Numbered from the stretch's first letter, positions 16,114 to 24,862 are shown. The stretch: DNA of 38,479 nt from an uncultured Phascolarctobacterium sp. (GCA_900541915.1 UQLS01000019.1:1-38479), one strand, 5' to 3'. Numbers and translations: made by a program. Notes: a model not told the origin generated them from the letters alone.

Positions 16114-17382
16114 TTATTTTTCTGTTCGTACAACAGGTACGCATAAAGCCTCCGTACCGGCAATATCATAAGGAGAAAATCTGATAAAGACCTGTGAAGC
16201 CTTACCATTGATGACAAAACAGGAATAGGTCAGCTTGCCTTCCCACGGGCCATCATCAGTTTCGCAGCTGTAAACCGGCGATTCAATAAACTCCTGATAA
16301 ATAGCGTCACAGTCATCGCTCTCCTCAGCCTCATAACTGAAGGTTCCATCCGGCTCAATAATAGTAATATTGCAGCCTTCACGGCCAAAAATAGGTTTTT
16401 TGATAAATTTGCGGCCTTTAAAATGCTCTGCATCTAAACTGGTGTCAGGAATATGGTTACTGATAATGAATTTATCAAATTCTGCAAAATAGTCCGTGGA
16501 TTCTGCCAACAACCTGGTAACTGCCATCAGCGCCTTGTTCTGCAGCAGCAGTGCCTTAACAGGATTTACCAGCACAACTTTTCCTAAATTTGCGAGGTCC
16601 ATCAGCTTTTTGCCTACAGGATAACCGTCTTCTGCCTGATCTTCAGCCAGAAGCTCCAGCGGATGCAAACGATACAGAATATCTGCCTTAATTTCCTTAC
16701 CTAACACATTGGTAATATAAACGCCATCTTCCTTGATAATCAACTCGCGCAAATCAGCCAGATACACAGAACATTCCTGCGGCAAATTCATCACCGCACT
16801 GCTGATAACCTTGCGCACATAAGCCGTATTAGCCCAGTCTTCCAGATAATCTTTATTAGCAGCGCAAACAATGTTTACTTTATCTGCCGCTGAAAATTGA
16901 CGCTCTAAAATTTCTACAAACGGTTTAGCTAAATCTTCATGATAATCTTCTATATTAGGATTTGCAGCAAAAACCTGCTGTGCCACAACATTAGCATAAT
17001 AAGCCTCCGGCATACCGCACGGTGTATCGGCATTAATCTCAGTAAGCTTAAACAAGCCGCTTTTACTTTCCTTAACAAAATCCAGTCTGGCAATATTGGA
17101 AACATATGGCGAATTATCATCTAAGATAAACGGGGTAATCTCAGGTGTCATATTAAGAATATCAACCACACTCTTATTACCGTTAGCAATAATATCCTGC
17201 GCCAAAGCACTCATAATACGACAGATTTCTTCTGCAGCCTGCTGCAGATTACGATGCTCCTGCGCACTCATCAGATACGGATTGAGCGTGAGATATCTTA
17301 CTTCATAGTCCTCTCCGTCAAGATAAGGAATGATACTTTCATTTAAATTATTCAGCCAGGTATCAGCCTTGCGTAAAGCCAT
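16114..17382 (-). CDS. Glutathionylspermidine synthase-like ATP-grasp protein
   Basis: A 422-residue protein of the glutathionylspermidine synthase family, resembling E. coli YgiC and YjfC. These ATP-grasp enzymes would ligate an acid to an amine with ATP, but the substrates of the YgiC branch are unknown. Visible segments are LTEINADTPCGMPEAYY in the amino half and KKPIFGREGCNITII in the carboxyl half, the latter being the ATP-binding loop. The amidase domain of E. coli Gsp is absent. The ATG follows GGAGG. It lies 17 bases after a lipoprotein gene on the same strand, echoing the ygiB-ygiC lipoprotein/ATP-grasp pair of proteobacteria. Confidence 0.82.
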   Translation of the reverse strand: MALRKADTWLNNLNESIIPYLDGEDYEVRYLTLNPYLMSAQEHRNLQQAAEEICRIMSALAQDIIANGNKSVVDILNMTPEITPFILDDNSPYVSNIARLDFVKESKSGLFKLTEINADTPCGMPEAYYANVVAQQVFAANPNIEDYHEDLAKPFVEILERQFSAADKVNIVCAANKDYLEDWANTAYVRKVISSAVMNLPQECSVYLADLRELIIKEDGVYITNVLGKEIKADILYRLHPLELLAEDQAEDGYPVGKKLMDLANLGKVVLVNPVKALLLQNKALMAVTRLLAESTDYFAEFDKFIISNHIPDTSLDAEHFKGRKFIKKPIFGREGCNITIIEPDGTFSYEAEESDDCDAIYQEFIESPVYSCETDDGPWEGKLTYSCFVINGKASQVFIRFSPYDIAGTEALCVPVVRTEK

Positions 17383-17399
17383 AATCAGCCTCCTCTGCC

Positions 17400-17828
17400 T
17401 TAAGAAACCGCATGTGAACGAATGGAACTGGAACCAATACCGGTTTTGCCGCTTGAAGGCGCTGCTACTTTTGATGTTGTAGTATTAGTTTTATTTTGCG
17501 TGTTGCTGATATTTTCTCCATTAGTTGTACCAGCTTTTGTCTGAGCATTATCCCCTGGCTTAGTAGTAGAAGTATAAGCCGGAGGCTGTTTAGGCGGTAC
17601 CTGCGGTGTTTGAGGCCCGCTGAACATATGGCTCAAGGCATAACCCAGACCAAAGGCCGTTACCATACCCCAAAAACTGTTATCAGAAGACTGCTGTACA
17701 GCAGCATTATCATTCTGCCATTCTTCGTTATTCTCCTCTTCATTGCTGCAGCCAGCCACTAAAGTAGTACCCATAGTTAATGTAAGCAAGCCGCCAATTA
17801 ATTTATTGCGTTTTTCTTTAGTTAACAT
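17400..17828 (-). CDS. Lipoprotein paired with the ATP-grasp gene
   Basis: A 142-residue predicted lipoprotein. A basic start (MLTKEKRNK) leads into a hydrophobic stretch ending in the lipobox LVAGC, with Cys27 as the lipidated residue. After an acidic Asn/Glu-rich segment comes a short Gly/Phe hydrophobic stretch (MVTAFGLGYALSHMF) and a low-complexity Pro/Thr/Ser-rich tail. I do not recognise a specific family; the layout resembles YgiB (DUF1190), which also precedes a glutathionylspermidine synthase-like gene. The ATG follows AAGGAG. Confidence 0.72.
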   Translation of the reverse strand: MLTKEKRNKLIGGLLTLTMGTTLVAGCSNEEENNEEWQNDNAAVQQSSDNSFWGMVTAFGLGYALSHMFSGPQTPQVPPKQPPAYTSTTKPGDNAQTKAGTTNGENISNTQNKTNTTTSKVAAPSSGKTGIGSSSIRSHAVS

Positions 17829-17864
17829 TCATATACTCCTTCGTCAGCAAATTCATTCTTTTCT

Positions 17865-17892
17865 ATCATACCATATTAACTGCCACAGACAA
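17865..17892 (-). promoter_or_regulatory. Promoter for the lipoprotein/ATP-grasp pair
   Basis: TTGTCT (17887-17892) and TATGAT (17865-17870) on the minus strand are 16 bases apart, about 36 bases before the start codon. Confidence 0.65.
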
Positions 17893-17937
17893 CGCTTTAT
17901 TTAGTTTTTTATTATCTGTAACTAGAACATAAGTAAA

Positions 17938-17965
17938 AAGACGATAACCGTAAGGCTATCGTCTT
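17938..17965 (-). terminator. Terminator after tmRNA
   Basis: AAGACGATAGCC and GGTTATCGTCTT pair around TTAC, followed by a T run on the minus strand, 30 bases past the tmRNA 3' end. Confidence 0.88.
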
Positions 17966-17994
17966 AAATTTTATCCACTATAAAAATTTCAAAA

Positions 17995-18343
17995 TGGTGG
18001 AGATGAGGGGAGTCGAACCCCTGTCCGAAAATATTGCCATACAACTTTCTCCGAGCGCAGACGTCATACTAAATTTCGCTCCCTTGCCGCCTAACGACGG
18101 GCTGCTCAGTCGCTATCTCGATAAATTTCCCTATCAGCCGCCGAGAATAAGCTGAAAGGTATCCCGCATATTGACTGCTCTTCCTCGCCTGCAGGAGGAG
18201 CTCAGAGAGCAGTTAGCAATTAAGCTGCTAAAGCGTAATCTTCGTTAGCGTTTATATTTAAACGTCCCACCGATTAACGTGCAGATGGAACCACGGCTCG
18301 CTTATCATACCGCACCTATCCCCGTCGAAACCAGTACATCCCC
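17995..18343 (-). ncRNA. ssrA: Transfer-messenger RNA (tmRNA)
   Basis: tmRNA rescues stalled ribosomes together with SmpB. The 5' end GGGGATG pairs with CATCTCC at the 3' end to form the acceptor stem, followed by an encoded CCA. The TTTCGACGGGG and GGGTTCGACTCCCC segments are the conserved tRNA-like arms. The tag frame on the minus strand (18220-18249) reads ANEDYALAA and then TAA, with the usual degradation-signal ending ALAA. About 349 nt is a normal one-piece length. It lies downstream of smpB and rnr and has its own promoter and terminator. Confidence 0.96.
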
Positions 18344-18374
18344 AGGTAATAAGCAGCAGATATGCTGTCTTGTT

Positions 18375-18403
18375 ATTGTAGCACAGTTTAGGCTAAAGCG
18401 CAA
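18375..18403 (-). promoter_or_regulatory. tmRNA promoter
   Basis: TTGCGC (18398-18403) and TACAAT (18375-18380), with an extended TGC, lie 17 bases apart on the minus strand, so ssrA can be transcribed independently of smpB. Confidence 0.75.
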
Positions 18404-18426
18404 ATCTGACCCGTAAACTCTTCTTA

Positions 18427-18894
18427 TCAGCGGCTGCGTTCTTTCAGTGCGCGTTCCATTTCCCTCTTAGCATCTTTTTTAGCCATGTCCTGCCTTTTAT
18501 CATAGAGCTTTTTACCGGTTGCCAGCGCCAGCTCCAGTTTAACCAGTCCATGCTTAAAATAAAGCTTGAGCGGTACCAAAGCATACCCTTTTTCTTTTAC
18601 CTTGCCTATCAGTCGGCGGATTTCCTCGCGATGCAGCAGCAATCTGCGGCTGCGCATGGGGTCATGGTTAAAAATATTACCATGATCATAAGGACTGATA
18701 TGCAAATTATAGACAAAGACCTCTGCTGTGCGCGTAACCTGCGCATAGCTGTCCTTCATATTTGCTTTGCCTGCCCGCAGGGATTTTACTTCCGTACCAG
18801 TCAAAGCAATACCTGCTTCATAGGTTTCATGAATAGTAAAATCATGACGGGCTTTTCTATTTTCTGCAATAATCTTTATTTTCTGTTCTGCCAT
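18427..18894 (-). CDS. smpB: SsrA-binding protein SmpB
   Basis: SmpB is the tmRNA partner that delivers it to stalled ribosomes. The 155 residues include AENRKARHDF, IHETYEAGIALTGTEVKSLR, and the basic carboxyl tail KKLYDKRQDMAKKDAKREMERALKER that enters the mRNA channel; only its extreme end varies. The ATG lies three bases after the rnr stop, showing close coupling. ssrA follows downstream. Confidence 0.97.
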   Translation of the reverse strand: MAEQKIKIIAENRKARHDFTIHETYEAGIALTGTEVKSLRAGKANMKDSYAQVTRTAEVFVYNLHISPYDHGNIFNHDPMRSRRLLLHREEIRRLIGKVKEKGYALVPLKLYFKHGLVKLELALATGKKLYDKRQDMAKKDAKREMERALKERSR

Positions 18895-18897
18895 ATT

Positions 18898-21231
18898 CTA
18901 TCTTTTCTTTCTGCGTTTTTTAGACGCTTTATCTTTAGCACGTTTACCGCTGCGTCTGCCCGGCTGCTTATTTTTCGCGCCTTTGCCGTCTTTCTCCTTT
19001 TTCTTCTTACTGCCGGCAAAAGCTTCCGAGCGTTTCTGACCGTAAGCAGAGCTGTGGCTTTGCTTGCTCAGCAGCTGTTGACGGATATGCTCACGCACAC
19101 CGTCATTTTCACCTGCCATAATAAAGTCGATGCTTACTTCAGAAATATTAACCTGCAAAACCTCTATACGTACTTTATCGCCCAGACGGTACTGTTTTTT
19201 AGTATGCGTACCTACCAGCGCATATCTGTCTTCATAAAATTCATAGTAATCATCCATCAGACTGGAAATATGCACCAGACCTTCTACACCGTTAGGCAGC
19301 TCTACAAACATGCCAAAAGCGGTAACGCCGGAGATAACTCCGTCAAATTCCTCACCGATATGTTCAGCCATATATTCAGCTTTTTTCAGCTCTACCGTAG
19401 CGCGTTCTGCTTCTGCGGCAGCTCTTTCTCTGATAGAGGAATGTTCTGCAATTACATCCAGTTCGTCACTCAAAGCCTCCGCCTGCTCACTGGTCAGCTT
19501 CGGCTGCTGCATCCAATGACGCAGAAGTCTGTGGACGATAAGGTCAGGGTAACGTCTGATAGGTGAAGTAAAATGAGTGTAATACTTCGCTGCCAAGCCG
19601 AAATGTCCGATATTTTCCGTCTGATAAACAGCCTGCTTCATGGAACGCAAAGCAACGGTATTTACCAGGCGCTCCTCGGGACGACCTGCCATAGCCTGTA
19701 CTGCCTTCTGTACTTCCAGCGGCTTGGTTTCTTCACTGACTTTAAATTTAACATTAAAATTAGCCAGCAAACGTGCCAAATCCTGCATTTTATCTTCTGC
19801 TGGCAAATCATGTACACGATATACAAACGGCCATTTCTGTCTGCTCATATGATGCGCCACAGTTTCGTTGGCAGAAAGCATAAACTCTTCGATAATCTGC
19901 TCCGCATCACCATGAATGCGATTTACGATTTCAATAGGTTTAAGCTTTTCATCTAAAATAACCTTCTGTTCCGGCAAATCAAAATCAATTGCGCCGCGTT
20001 TTACACGCTTAGCATGCAGTATACCGCGCAGTTCATCCATCAATGCTATCATATCAAGAATATCGCTGTATTTTTCCCGCAGTTCTGCATTACCGGCTAA
20101 TATTTCCCGGACAATATTATAGCTCAGACGATGACGCACATGGATAACTGCCGGAAAGATTTCATAATCCAGAATCTTACCCTTGCGGTCAATATGCATC
20201 TCACAGCCCATAGCCAGTCTGTCCTCACCGGCATTTAAGCTGCAGATACCGTTGGACAGGCGCTCCGGCAGCATGGGCAGTACTCTGTCTACCAGATACA
20301 CACTGGTGCCGCGCTGCCTTGCTTCCTTATCCAGCACAGACTTTTCTTTTACATAGTAGCTGACATCGGCAATGTACACGCCTAATAAGAACTCATCTTT
20401 GCTGAGCTGCTGTACATATACTGCATCGTCCAAATCCTTGGCATCCTCGCCGTCAATAGTGACGATAGTTCTGTCACGCAGGTCACGGCGTCCTTCCAGT
20501 TCCGTCTTTTTAATGCTGCGCGGCACTTTCTTGGAAGCTTCAATAACCTCCGGTGGAAATTCCAGCGGCAAATCATTTTGTTTGATAATGGAAAGAATCT
20601 CCAGTCCAACATCACCGGGATTGCCTAATACTTCCACAATCTTTCCTTCAGCACTGCGATGCTCCTGCGGCCACTCGGTAATCTCTACAACTACCTTCTG
20701 CTCTTCTTTGGCGCCGTTAAAATTACGCCGCATAATATAGATGTCCTGACCAATACGTTTGTCATCGGGCACTACGAAAGCAAAATCGCCGTTTCTGTGA
20801 AAAGTACCGACTACCTTGTCGTTAGCGTGAGTAATGATCCTGATAATCTCGCCTTCCGGTTTCTTGCCATGGGTATCATTATTTACTCTGGCCATAACAC
20901 GGTCATTATTCATCGCTCCGTTTAAAGCGCGGGGCGGAATAAATACATCTGGTCTTTCTCCCTTGTTATCAGGAATTACGAAGCCGAAGCCCTTGCTGGT
21001 CAGCTGAAAACGACCAGTAACAAGGCCCATTTTTTCCGGCAGGCCGTAGGTTTCAAATCTAGTTCTGACAATCTCACCATTGGCCTCCAAAGCCATCAGC
21101 TCCTGCCAGAACTTAGTAGCGCTGCAGCCCTCTCCGCAGATGGCCTCCAGCAAATCCTCGCCAGTCATAGGTGCATAACTGCTGTCACGCATACATTCTA
21201 AAATTTTTTCTTTAATATTCTTATTCTGCAT
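18898..21231 (-). CDS. rnr: Ribonuclease R
   Basis: RNase R is a processive 3'-5' exoribonuclease that degrades structured RNA and works with tmRNA and SmpB on stalled messages. The 777 residues contain an amino-terminal winged-helix region, cold-shock domains, the RNB catalytic motif TIDGEDAKDLDDAVY near residue 260 with its cluster of metal-binding Asp residues, and an S1 domain (GVISGVTAFGMFVELPNGVEGLVHISS, near residue 635). The last 55 residues or so are a very Lys/Arg-rich tail that should bind RNA or ribosomes. It is overlapped closely by its neighbours: the thioesterase stop lies two bases upstream, and smpB starts three bases downstream. Confidence 0.96.
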   Translation of the reverse strand: MQNKNIKEKILECMRDSSYAPMTGEDLLEAICGEGCSATKFWQELMALEANGEIVRTRFETYGLPEKMGLVTGRFQLTSKGFGFVIPDNKGERPDVFIPPRALNGAMNNDRVMARVNNDTHGKKPEGEIIRIITHANDKVVGTFHRNGDFAFVVPDDKRIGQDIYIMRRNFNGAKEEQKVVVEITEWPQEHRSAEGKIVEVLGNPGDVGLEILSIIKQNDLPLEFPPEVIEASKKVPRSIKKTELEGRRDLRDRTIVTIDGEDAKDLDDAVYVQQLSKDEFLLGVYIADVSYYVKEKSVLDKEARQRGTSVYLVDRVLPMLPERLSNGICSLNAGEDRLAMGCEMHIDRKGKILDYEIFPAVIHVRHRLSYNIVREILAGNAELREKYSDILDMIALMDELRGILHAKRVKRGAIDFDLPEQKVILDEKLKPIEIVNRIHGDAEQIIEEFMLSANETVAHHMSRQKWPFVYRVHDLPAEDKMQDLARLLANFNVKFKVSEETKPLEVQKAVQAMAGRPEERLVNTVALRSMKQAVYQTENIGHFGLAAKYYTHFTSPIRRYPDLIVHRLLRHWMQQPKLTSEQAEALSDELDVIAEHSSIRERAAAEAERATVELKKAEYMAEHIGEEFDGVISGVTAFGMFVELPNGVEGLVHISSLMDDYYEFYEDRYALVGTHTKKQYRLGDKVRIEVLQVNISEVSIDFIMAGENDGVREHIRQQLLSKQSHSSAYGQKRSEAFAGSKKKKEKDGKGAKNKQPGRRSGKRAKDKASKKRRKKR

Positions 21232-21233
21232 TT

Positions 21234-21644
21234 TTACTCCTCAAGCATCATCTTGGACAGCGATTCTGCCAAAACAGTACCGTCCTTGCCAACTATCTGC
21301 CCCTGCATTTCTACCAGGCGGCCTTTACGCCTTACCTCCTTGCCAATGCAGAGAACTTCTTCGCCAATTACTAAAGGCTTGCGATAACGTATTTCTATTT
21401 TTGCTGTGTAGGCAGGCTTACCTTCCTTACAATACAGATAATTGCCGGTTACCTCATCCAAAAGTACGGCAACAAGTCCGCCGTGCATCCTGCCTGTATA
21501 GCTCTGATGCTGTTTTTGCGGGGTAAAATAAGCCAGGCATTTTTCTTCATCCAGCTCAAAACGCATGTGCAAACCGCCCGGATTATCCTTACCGCAGGCA
21601 AAGCACCAGGTATATTCACTATTATTCAATAATTCTTTGTTCAT
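21234..21644 (-). CDS. PaaI-type hotdog thioesterase
   Basis: A 136-residue hotdog-fold protein. The signature GRMHGGLVAVLLDEVTG (HGG with the catalytic Asp/Glu) is typical of PaaI-like acyl-CoA thioesterases; a CFACG segment near the amino terminus is also family-like. The substrate is unknown. A longer frame starts inside the esterase gene, but the ATG at 21642-21644 lies one base after the esterase stop and is preferred by translational coupling. The ribosome binding site is modest. It lies in the esterase-rnr-smpB unit. Confidence 0.82.
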   Translation of the reverse strand: MNKELLNNSEYTWCFACGKDNPGGLHMRFELDEEKCLAYFTPQKQHQSYTGRMHGGLVAVLLDEVTGNYLYCKEGKPAYTAKIEIRYRKPLVIGEEVLCIGKEVRRKGRLVEMQGQIVGKDGTVLAESLSKMMLEE

Positions 21645-21645
21645 C

Positions 21646-22386
21646 TTACTCACTTCTGAAAAATTCACTTATCTTTTTAAAAACATCTTCTCTTTCAATA
21701 TCTAACGTCAGAATATGCCCGCTTTGATGATACCATACCAGCTCTTTACGCTTGCTGCCCAAATGTTCATATATATAGGAAGCACTGCATGGCTTTACCG
21801 TATGCTCTTTAGTAGACTGCATTACAAGGCAGGGTATTGTTATCTGCGGCAGTATTTCATTTTTGCACAGCTTTATAAGAGCAAACAGACTGCTCAAGGG
21901 CTTAACTGGCATAACATTATAAGCAATATTATATTTTTCTGCTGTAAAATAATTACGCTTTTTCTTTTTTAGATACGGAATAAAATACTTCAGCAGCGGC
22001 AGTAACGGTGCACGCCAGTCCTGTACATAAATAGGTGCCGCCATGAAAACAGCCTTAGTAACCGGCAGCTTTGCCGCTGTTACCATAGCAAGCAAGCCGC
22101 CCATGGAAAGACCTGCCACCATAACCTCACTGCAGCACCGCTGCAGTCTGTAAAAGCCTTTTTCTACTTCTTCATACCAGTTCTGCCACTGGATTTCATT
22201 CAGTGCCCAAGGCTCTGTTCCATGTCCCGGCAAGCGCACTCCCAGAACAGTATATCCTTCTTGCTGCAAATAATCACCAAGCAGGCGCATTTCTGCAGGA
22301 GTTCCTGTATAGCCGTGAATTAAAAGCACACCTTTATTATTATTCCCGGCAAGAAAAAATTCTTCTGCTCCTTCAATAACTTTCAC
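21646..22386 (-). CDS. Est30-like carboxylesterase (alpha/beta hydrolase)
   Basis: A 246-residue alpha/beta hydrolase similar to Geobacillus Est30 and B. subtilis YvaK, which lies in the same secG-rnr neighbourhood. The oxyanion HGYTGTP, nucleophile elbow GLSMGG and catalytic histidine in HQSGHILTLD are visible. The segment aligning with the Est30 acid (ARHDEMINP) reads STKEHTVKP, so the acid may be Glu instead of Asp. A TTG at 22392 directly abuts GGAGG; the GTG at 22384-22386, six bases from it, is the better start and gives MKVIEGAEEFFL. Substrate unknown. Confidence 0.82.
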   Translation of the reverse strand: MKVIEGAEEFFLAGNNNKGVLLIHGYTGTPAEMRLLGDYLQQEGYTVLGVRLPGHGTEPWALNEIQWQNWYEEVEKGFYRLQRCCSEVMVAGLSMGGLLAMVTAAKLPVTKAVFMAAPIYVQDWRAPLLPLLKYFIPYLKKKKRNYFTAEKYNIAYNVMPVKPLSSLFALIKLCKNEILPQITIPCLVMQSTKEHTVKPCSASYIYEHLGSKRKELVWYHQSGHILTLDIEREDVFKKISEFFRSE

Positions 22387-22416
22387 ACGCAACCTCCTGC
22401 AATAAAATACATGTTA

Positions 22417-22425
22417 ATTATAACA
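22417..22425 (-). promoter_or_regulatory. Extended -10 promoter for the esterase-thioesterase-rnr-smpB unit
   Basis: TGT followed by TATAAT on the minus strand lies about 30 bases before the esterase start. The -35 region is weak. Confidence 0.5.
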
Positions 22426-22502
22426 TATATCACCTAAGCAATACTACGCTGTTGCAGCCGGCAATGTAACAAATTGGTAAATACCTTCATAATTTTACGC
22501 AT

Positions 22503-22532
22503 AAAAAAACACCCGCAATAATGCGGGTGTTT
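22503..22532 (-). terminator. Terminator after hppA
   Basis: AACACCCGCA and TGCGGGTGTT pair around a four-base loop, followed by a T run on the minus strand. Confidence 0.92.
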
Positions 22533-22540
22533 TACATTGC

Positions 22541-24562
22541 TTATTTGAAGAGGTTCAGCAGGATACCGCCATGTACAGCAAGTACAGGAGCGAATACCAG
22601 AGCAACAATGGTCATCAGTTTGATGAGGATGTTCATTGCCGGTCCGGAAGTATCTTTGAACGGATCGCCTACGGTGTCGCCGGTTACAGCAGCTTTATGA
22701 GCTTCGCTGCCTTTACCGCCGTGTACGCCGGATTCGATGTATTTTTTAGCGTTATCCCATGCACCGCCTGCGTTTGCCATCAGGATAGCAACCAGTACGC
22801 CGGAGGACAGAGCACCGCCAACCATACCGCCCAGAGCTTCAGTACCGAACAGGAAACCCATAGCAATAGGAGCAATGATTGCCAGGATACCGGGCAGCAT
22901 CATTTCATGCAGTGCTGCAGCAGTGGAAATATCAACGCATTTACGATAGTCTGCGGTAGCTTTACCTTCCAGCAGGCCAGGAATTTCACGGAATTGACGA
23001 CGAACTTCTTCAATCATCTGATAAGCAGCTTTACCAACGGATTCCATGGTCATAGCGCCGAATACGAACGGAAGAGTTGCACCAATAAAGAGACCTACCA
23101 GAGTTACAGGGTTCAGCAGGTCGATAACTTTCAGGTTTACAGTGTGAGCATAAGCAGAGAACAGTGCCAGTGCGGTCAGCGCAGCGGAACCGATTGCAAA
23201 GCCTTTACCGATAGCAGCAGTGGTGTTACCAACGGAGTCGAGTTTATCGGTGATTTCACGAACTTCATGCGGCAGTTCGGACATTTCAGCAATACCGCCA
23301 GCATTGTCGGCGATAGGACCGTAAGCGTCAACTGCAACGGTCAGACCGGTAGTAGACAGCATGCCTACTGCAGCCAGTGCGATACCGAACAGACCCATAC
23401 CAGGGTTAGAAGTACCACCCATTACGAAGAAGGAGATGATTACGCCTACGCAGATGAAGAGCATGGGCCAGAAGGTAGAATACATACCAACAGCCAAGCC
23501 GGAAATAATGGTGGTTGCAGGACCGGTTTCAGATTGTTGAGCAATCTTTTTAACACTGCCGTAATCAGCGGAAGTGTAGATTTCGGTGATTTTACCAATC
23601 AGCATACCAACAATCAAGCCAGCAGCAATTGCATAGAATGCATTCAGAGAACCAAACAGGTTGCTGGACAGATATGCAGCAGCAGCAATAACGATTACGC
23701 CGCCGATATAAGTACCGCTGTTAAGAGCAGCCTGCGGGTTTTGAGATTTGCTGTTACGAGCAAACATAACACCGATGATGGAAGCAATGATACCGCATAC
23801 AGCCAGCATGAATACGAATTCAACGCCTTCGCCTTGCGGATATGCAACAGCACCGAGGGTAAGTGCGGAAATGATAGCGCCTACATAGGATTCAAAAAGG
23901 TCAGCGCCCATACCAGCAACGTCACCTACGTTATCGCCTACGTTATCGGCAATAGTAGCAGGGTTACGCGGGTCATCTTCAGGGATGCCAGCTTCAACTT
24001 TACCAACAAGGTCAGCGCCTACGTCAGCAGCTTTGGTGTAGATACCGCCGCCAACACGAGCGAACAATGCGATGGAGCTTGCGCCCAGACCGAAACCGGT
24101 AACAATGTCAATGTTTCTGTCAAATACGAAATAAGCAATGGTTACGCCTGCGATACCCAGACCAACAACGCCCAGGCCCATTACAGCGCCGCCGGAGAAA
24201 GCGATTTTCAGAGCTTCGCTCATGCCGTGACGTGCAGCTTCAGCAGTACGTACGTTAGCTTTGGTAGCAACAGTCATGCCGAGGTAGCCAGCGCAGATGG
24301 AGAACAGTGCGCCGCCGATGAAGCATACTGCAGTAGATACGGATAAGAACATGGAGATGATGATGGCTACTACCAGGATGAATGCGGCAAGATATTTGTA
24401 TTCTCTGTACAAGAACGCCATAGCGCCTTCATGAATGTAGCCGGAGATTTCTTTCATACGGTCGTTACCGGCACTTGCCTTGCCGATTGCGCCGCTGAGC
24501 ATCATAGCAACCGCCAGTGCTATAACGCCAACGATTAAGGATACTGATAAATAAGTACTCAA
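22541..24562 (-). CDS. hppA: Membrane-bound ion-pumping pyrophosphatase
   Basis: The protein uses pyrophosphate hydrolysis to pump H+ or Na+ across the inner membrane. The 673 residues include about 16 hydrophobic spans and the signature EDDPRNPATIADNVGDNVGDVAGMGADLFES with its pyrophosphate-binding Asp residues (seen in two parts). The GNTTAAIGKG segment has Ala where K+-independent enzymes have Lys, which marks the K+-dependent branch. I cannot tell Na+ from H+ transport by eye. The start is TTG, after AAAGGGG. It sits between secG and the esterase-rnr unit, interrupting the common Firmicutes order. Confidence 0.94.
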   Translation of the reverse strand: MSTYLSVSLIVGVIALAVAMMLSGAIGKASAGNDRMKEISGYIHEGAMAFLYREYKYLAAFILVVAIIISMFLSVSTAVCFIGGALFSICAGYLGMTVATKANVRTAEAARHGMSEALKIAFSGGAVMGLGVVGLGIAGVTIAYFVFDRNIDIVTGFGLGASSIALFARVGGGIYTKAADVGADLVGKVEAGIPEDDPRNPATIADNVGDNVGDVAGMGADLFESYVGAIISALTLGAVAYPQGEGVEFVFMLAVCGIIASIIGVMFARNSKSQNPQAALNSGTYIGGVIVIAAAAYLSSNLFGSLNAFYAIAAGLIVGMLIGKITEIYTSADYGSVKKIAQQSETGPATTIISGLAVGMYSTFWPMLFICVGVIISFFVMGGTSNPGMGLFGIALAAVGMLSTTGLTVAVDAYGPIADNAGGIAEMSELPHEVREITDKLDSVGNTTAAIGKGFAIGSAALTALALFSAYAHTVNLKVIDLLNPVTLVGLFIGATLPFVFGAMTMESVGKAAYQMIEEVRRQFREIPGLLEGKATADYRKCVDISTAAALHEMMLPGILAIIAPIAMGFLFGTEALGGMVGGALSSGVLVAILMANAGGAWDNAKKYIESGVHGGKGSEAHKAAVTGDTVGDPFKDTSGPAMNILIKLMTIVALVFAPVLAVHGGILLNLFK

Positions 24563-24595
24563 AACCTTAACCCCTTTCTTTTTTTATAAAATTTT

Positions 24596-24623
24596 TAAAA
24601 ATTAAGAACGCATACGCGCTCTT
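24596..24623 (-). terminator. Possible terminator between secG and hppA
   Basis: AAGAGCGC and GCGTTCTT pair around GTAT on the minus strand, followed after two A by five T. If it works, hppA needs its own promoter in the 40-base space before its start or transcription by read-through. Confidence 0.5.
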
Positions 24624-24634
24624 TTTAACAAGAT

Positions 24635-24862
24635 TCAGGCATTCAGCTTAGCCAAAGCCAGAGTGATTACAGCAAAAGCACAGCCCAACACGATTGTAGC
24701 CTTCGCCATCAAAGTATCGAGGTCATTGCCTTTACCGAAAAAAGCACCGTCACTGCCGCCAAAAGTACCGCCAACACCGCCTTTGCCGGACTGCAGCAAT
24801 ACTGCGCCAATGAGAGCTATGCAAACGATAAATTCAAGAACCATCAGAACAGTCTCAAGCAC
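24635..24862 (-). CDS. secG: Preprotein translocase subunit SecG
   Basis: SecG is a small subunit of the SecYEG channel and aids protein export. The 75 residues hold two membrane helices, with the conserved loop GAVLLQSGKGGVGGTFGG between them. A longer frame with an upstream ATG exists, but GTG at 24860-24862 lies eight bases after AAGGAGG and gives the standard SecG length. Its place upstream of the esterase-rnr-smpB genes is the usual Firmicutes arrangement, here with hppA inserted. Confidence 0.93.
   Translation of the reverse strand: MLETVLMVLEFIVCIALIGAVLLQSGKGGVGGTFGGSDGAFFGKGNDLDTLMAKATIVLGCAFAVITLALAKLNA

Noticed and set aside
22571..24346. Long plus-strand open frame of 591 codons
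   Set aside because: It lies wholly antisense to hppA, is rich in Ser, Asn, Cys and His as expected of a reversed coding frame, and has no ribosome binding site or family resemblance.
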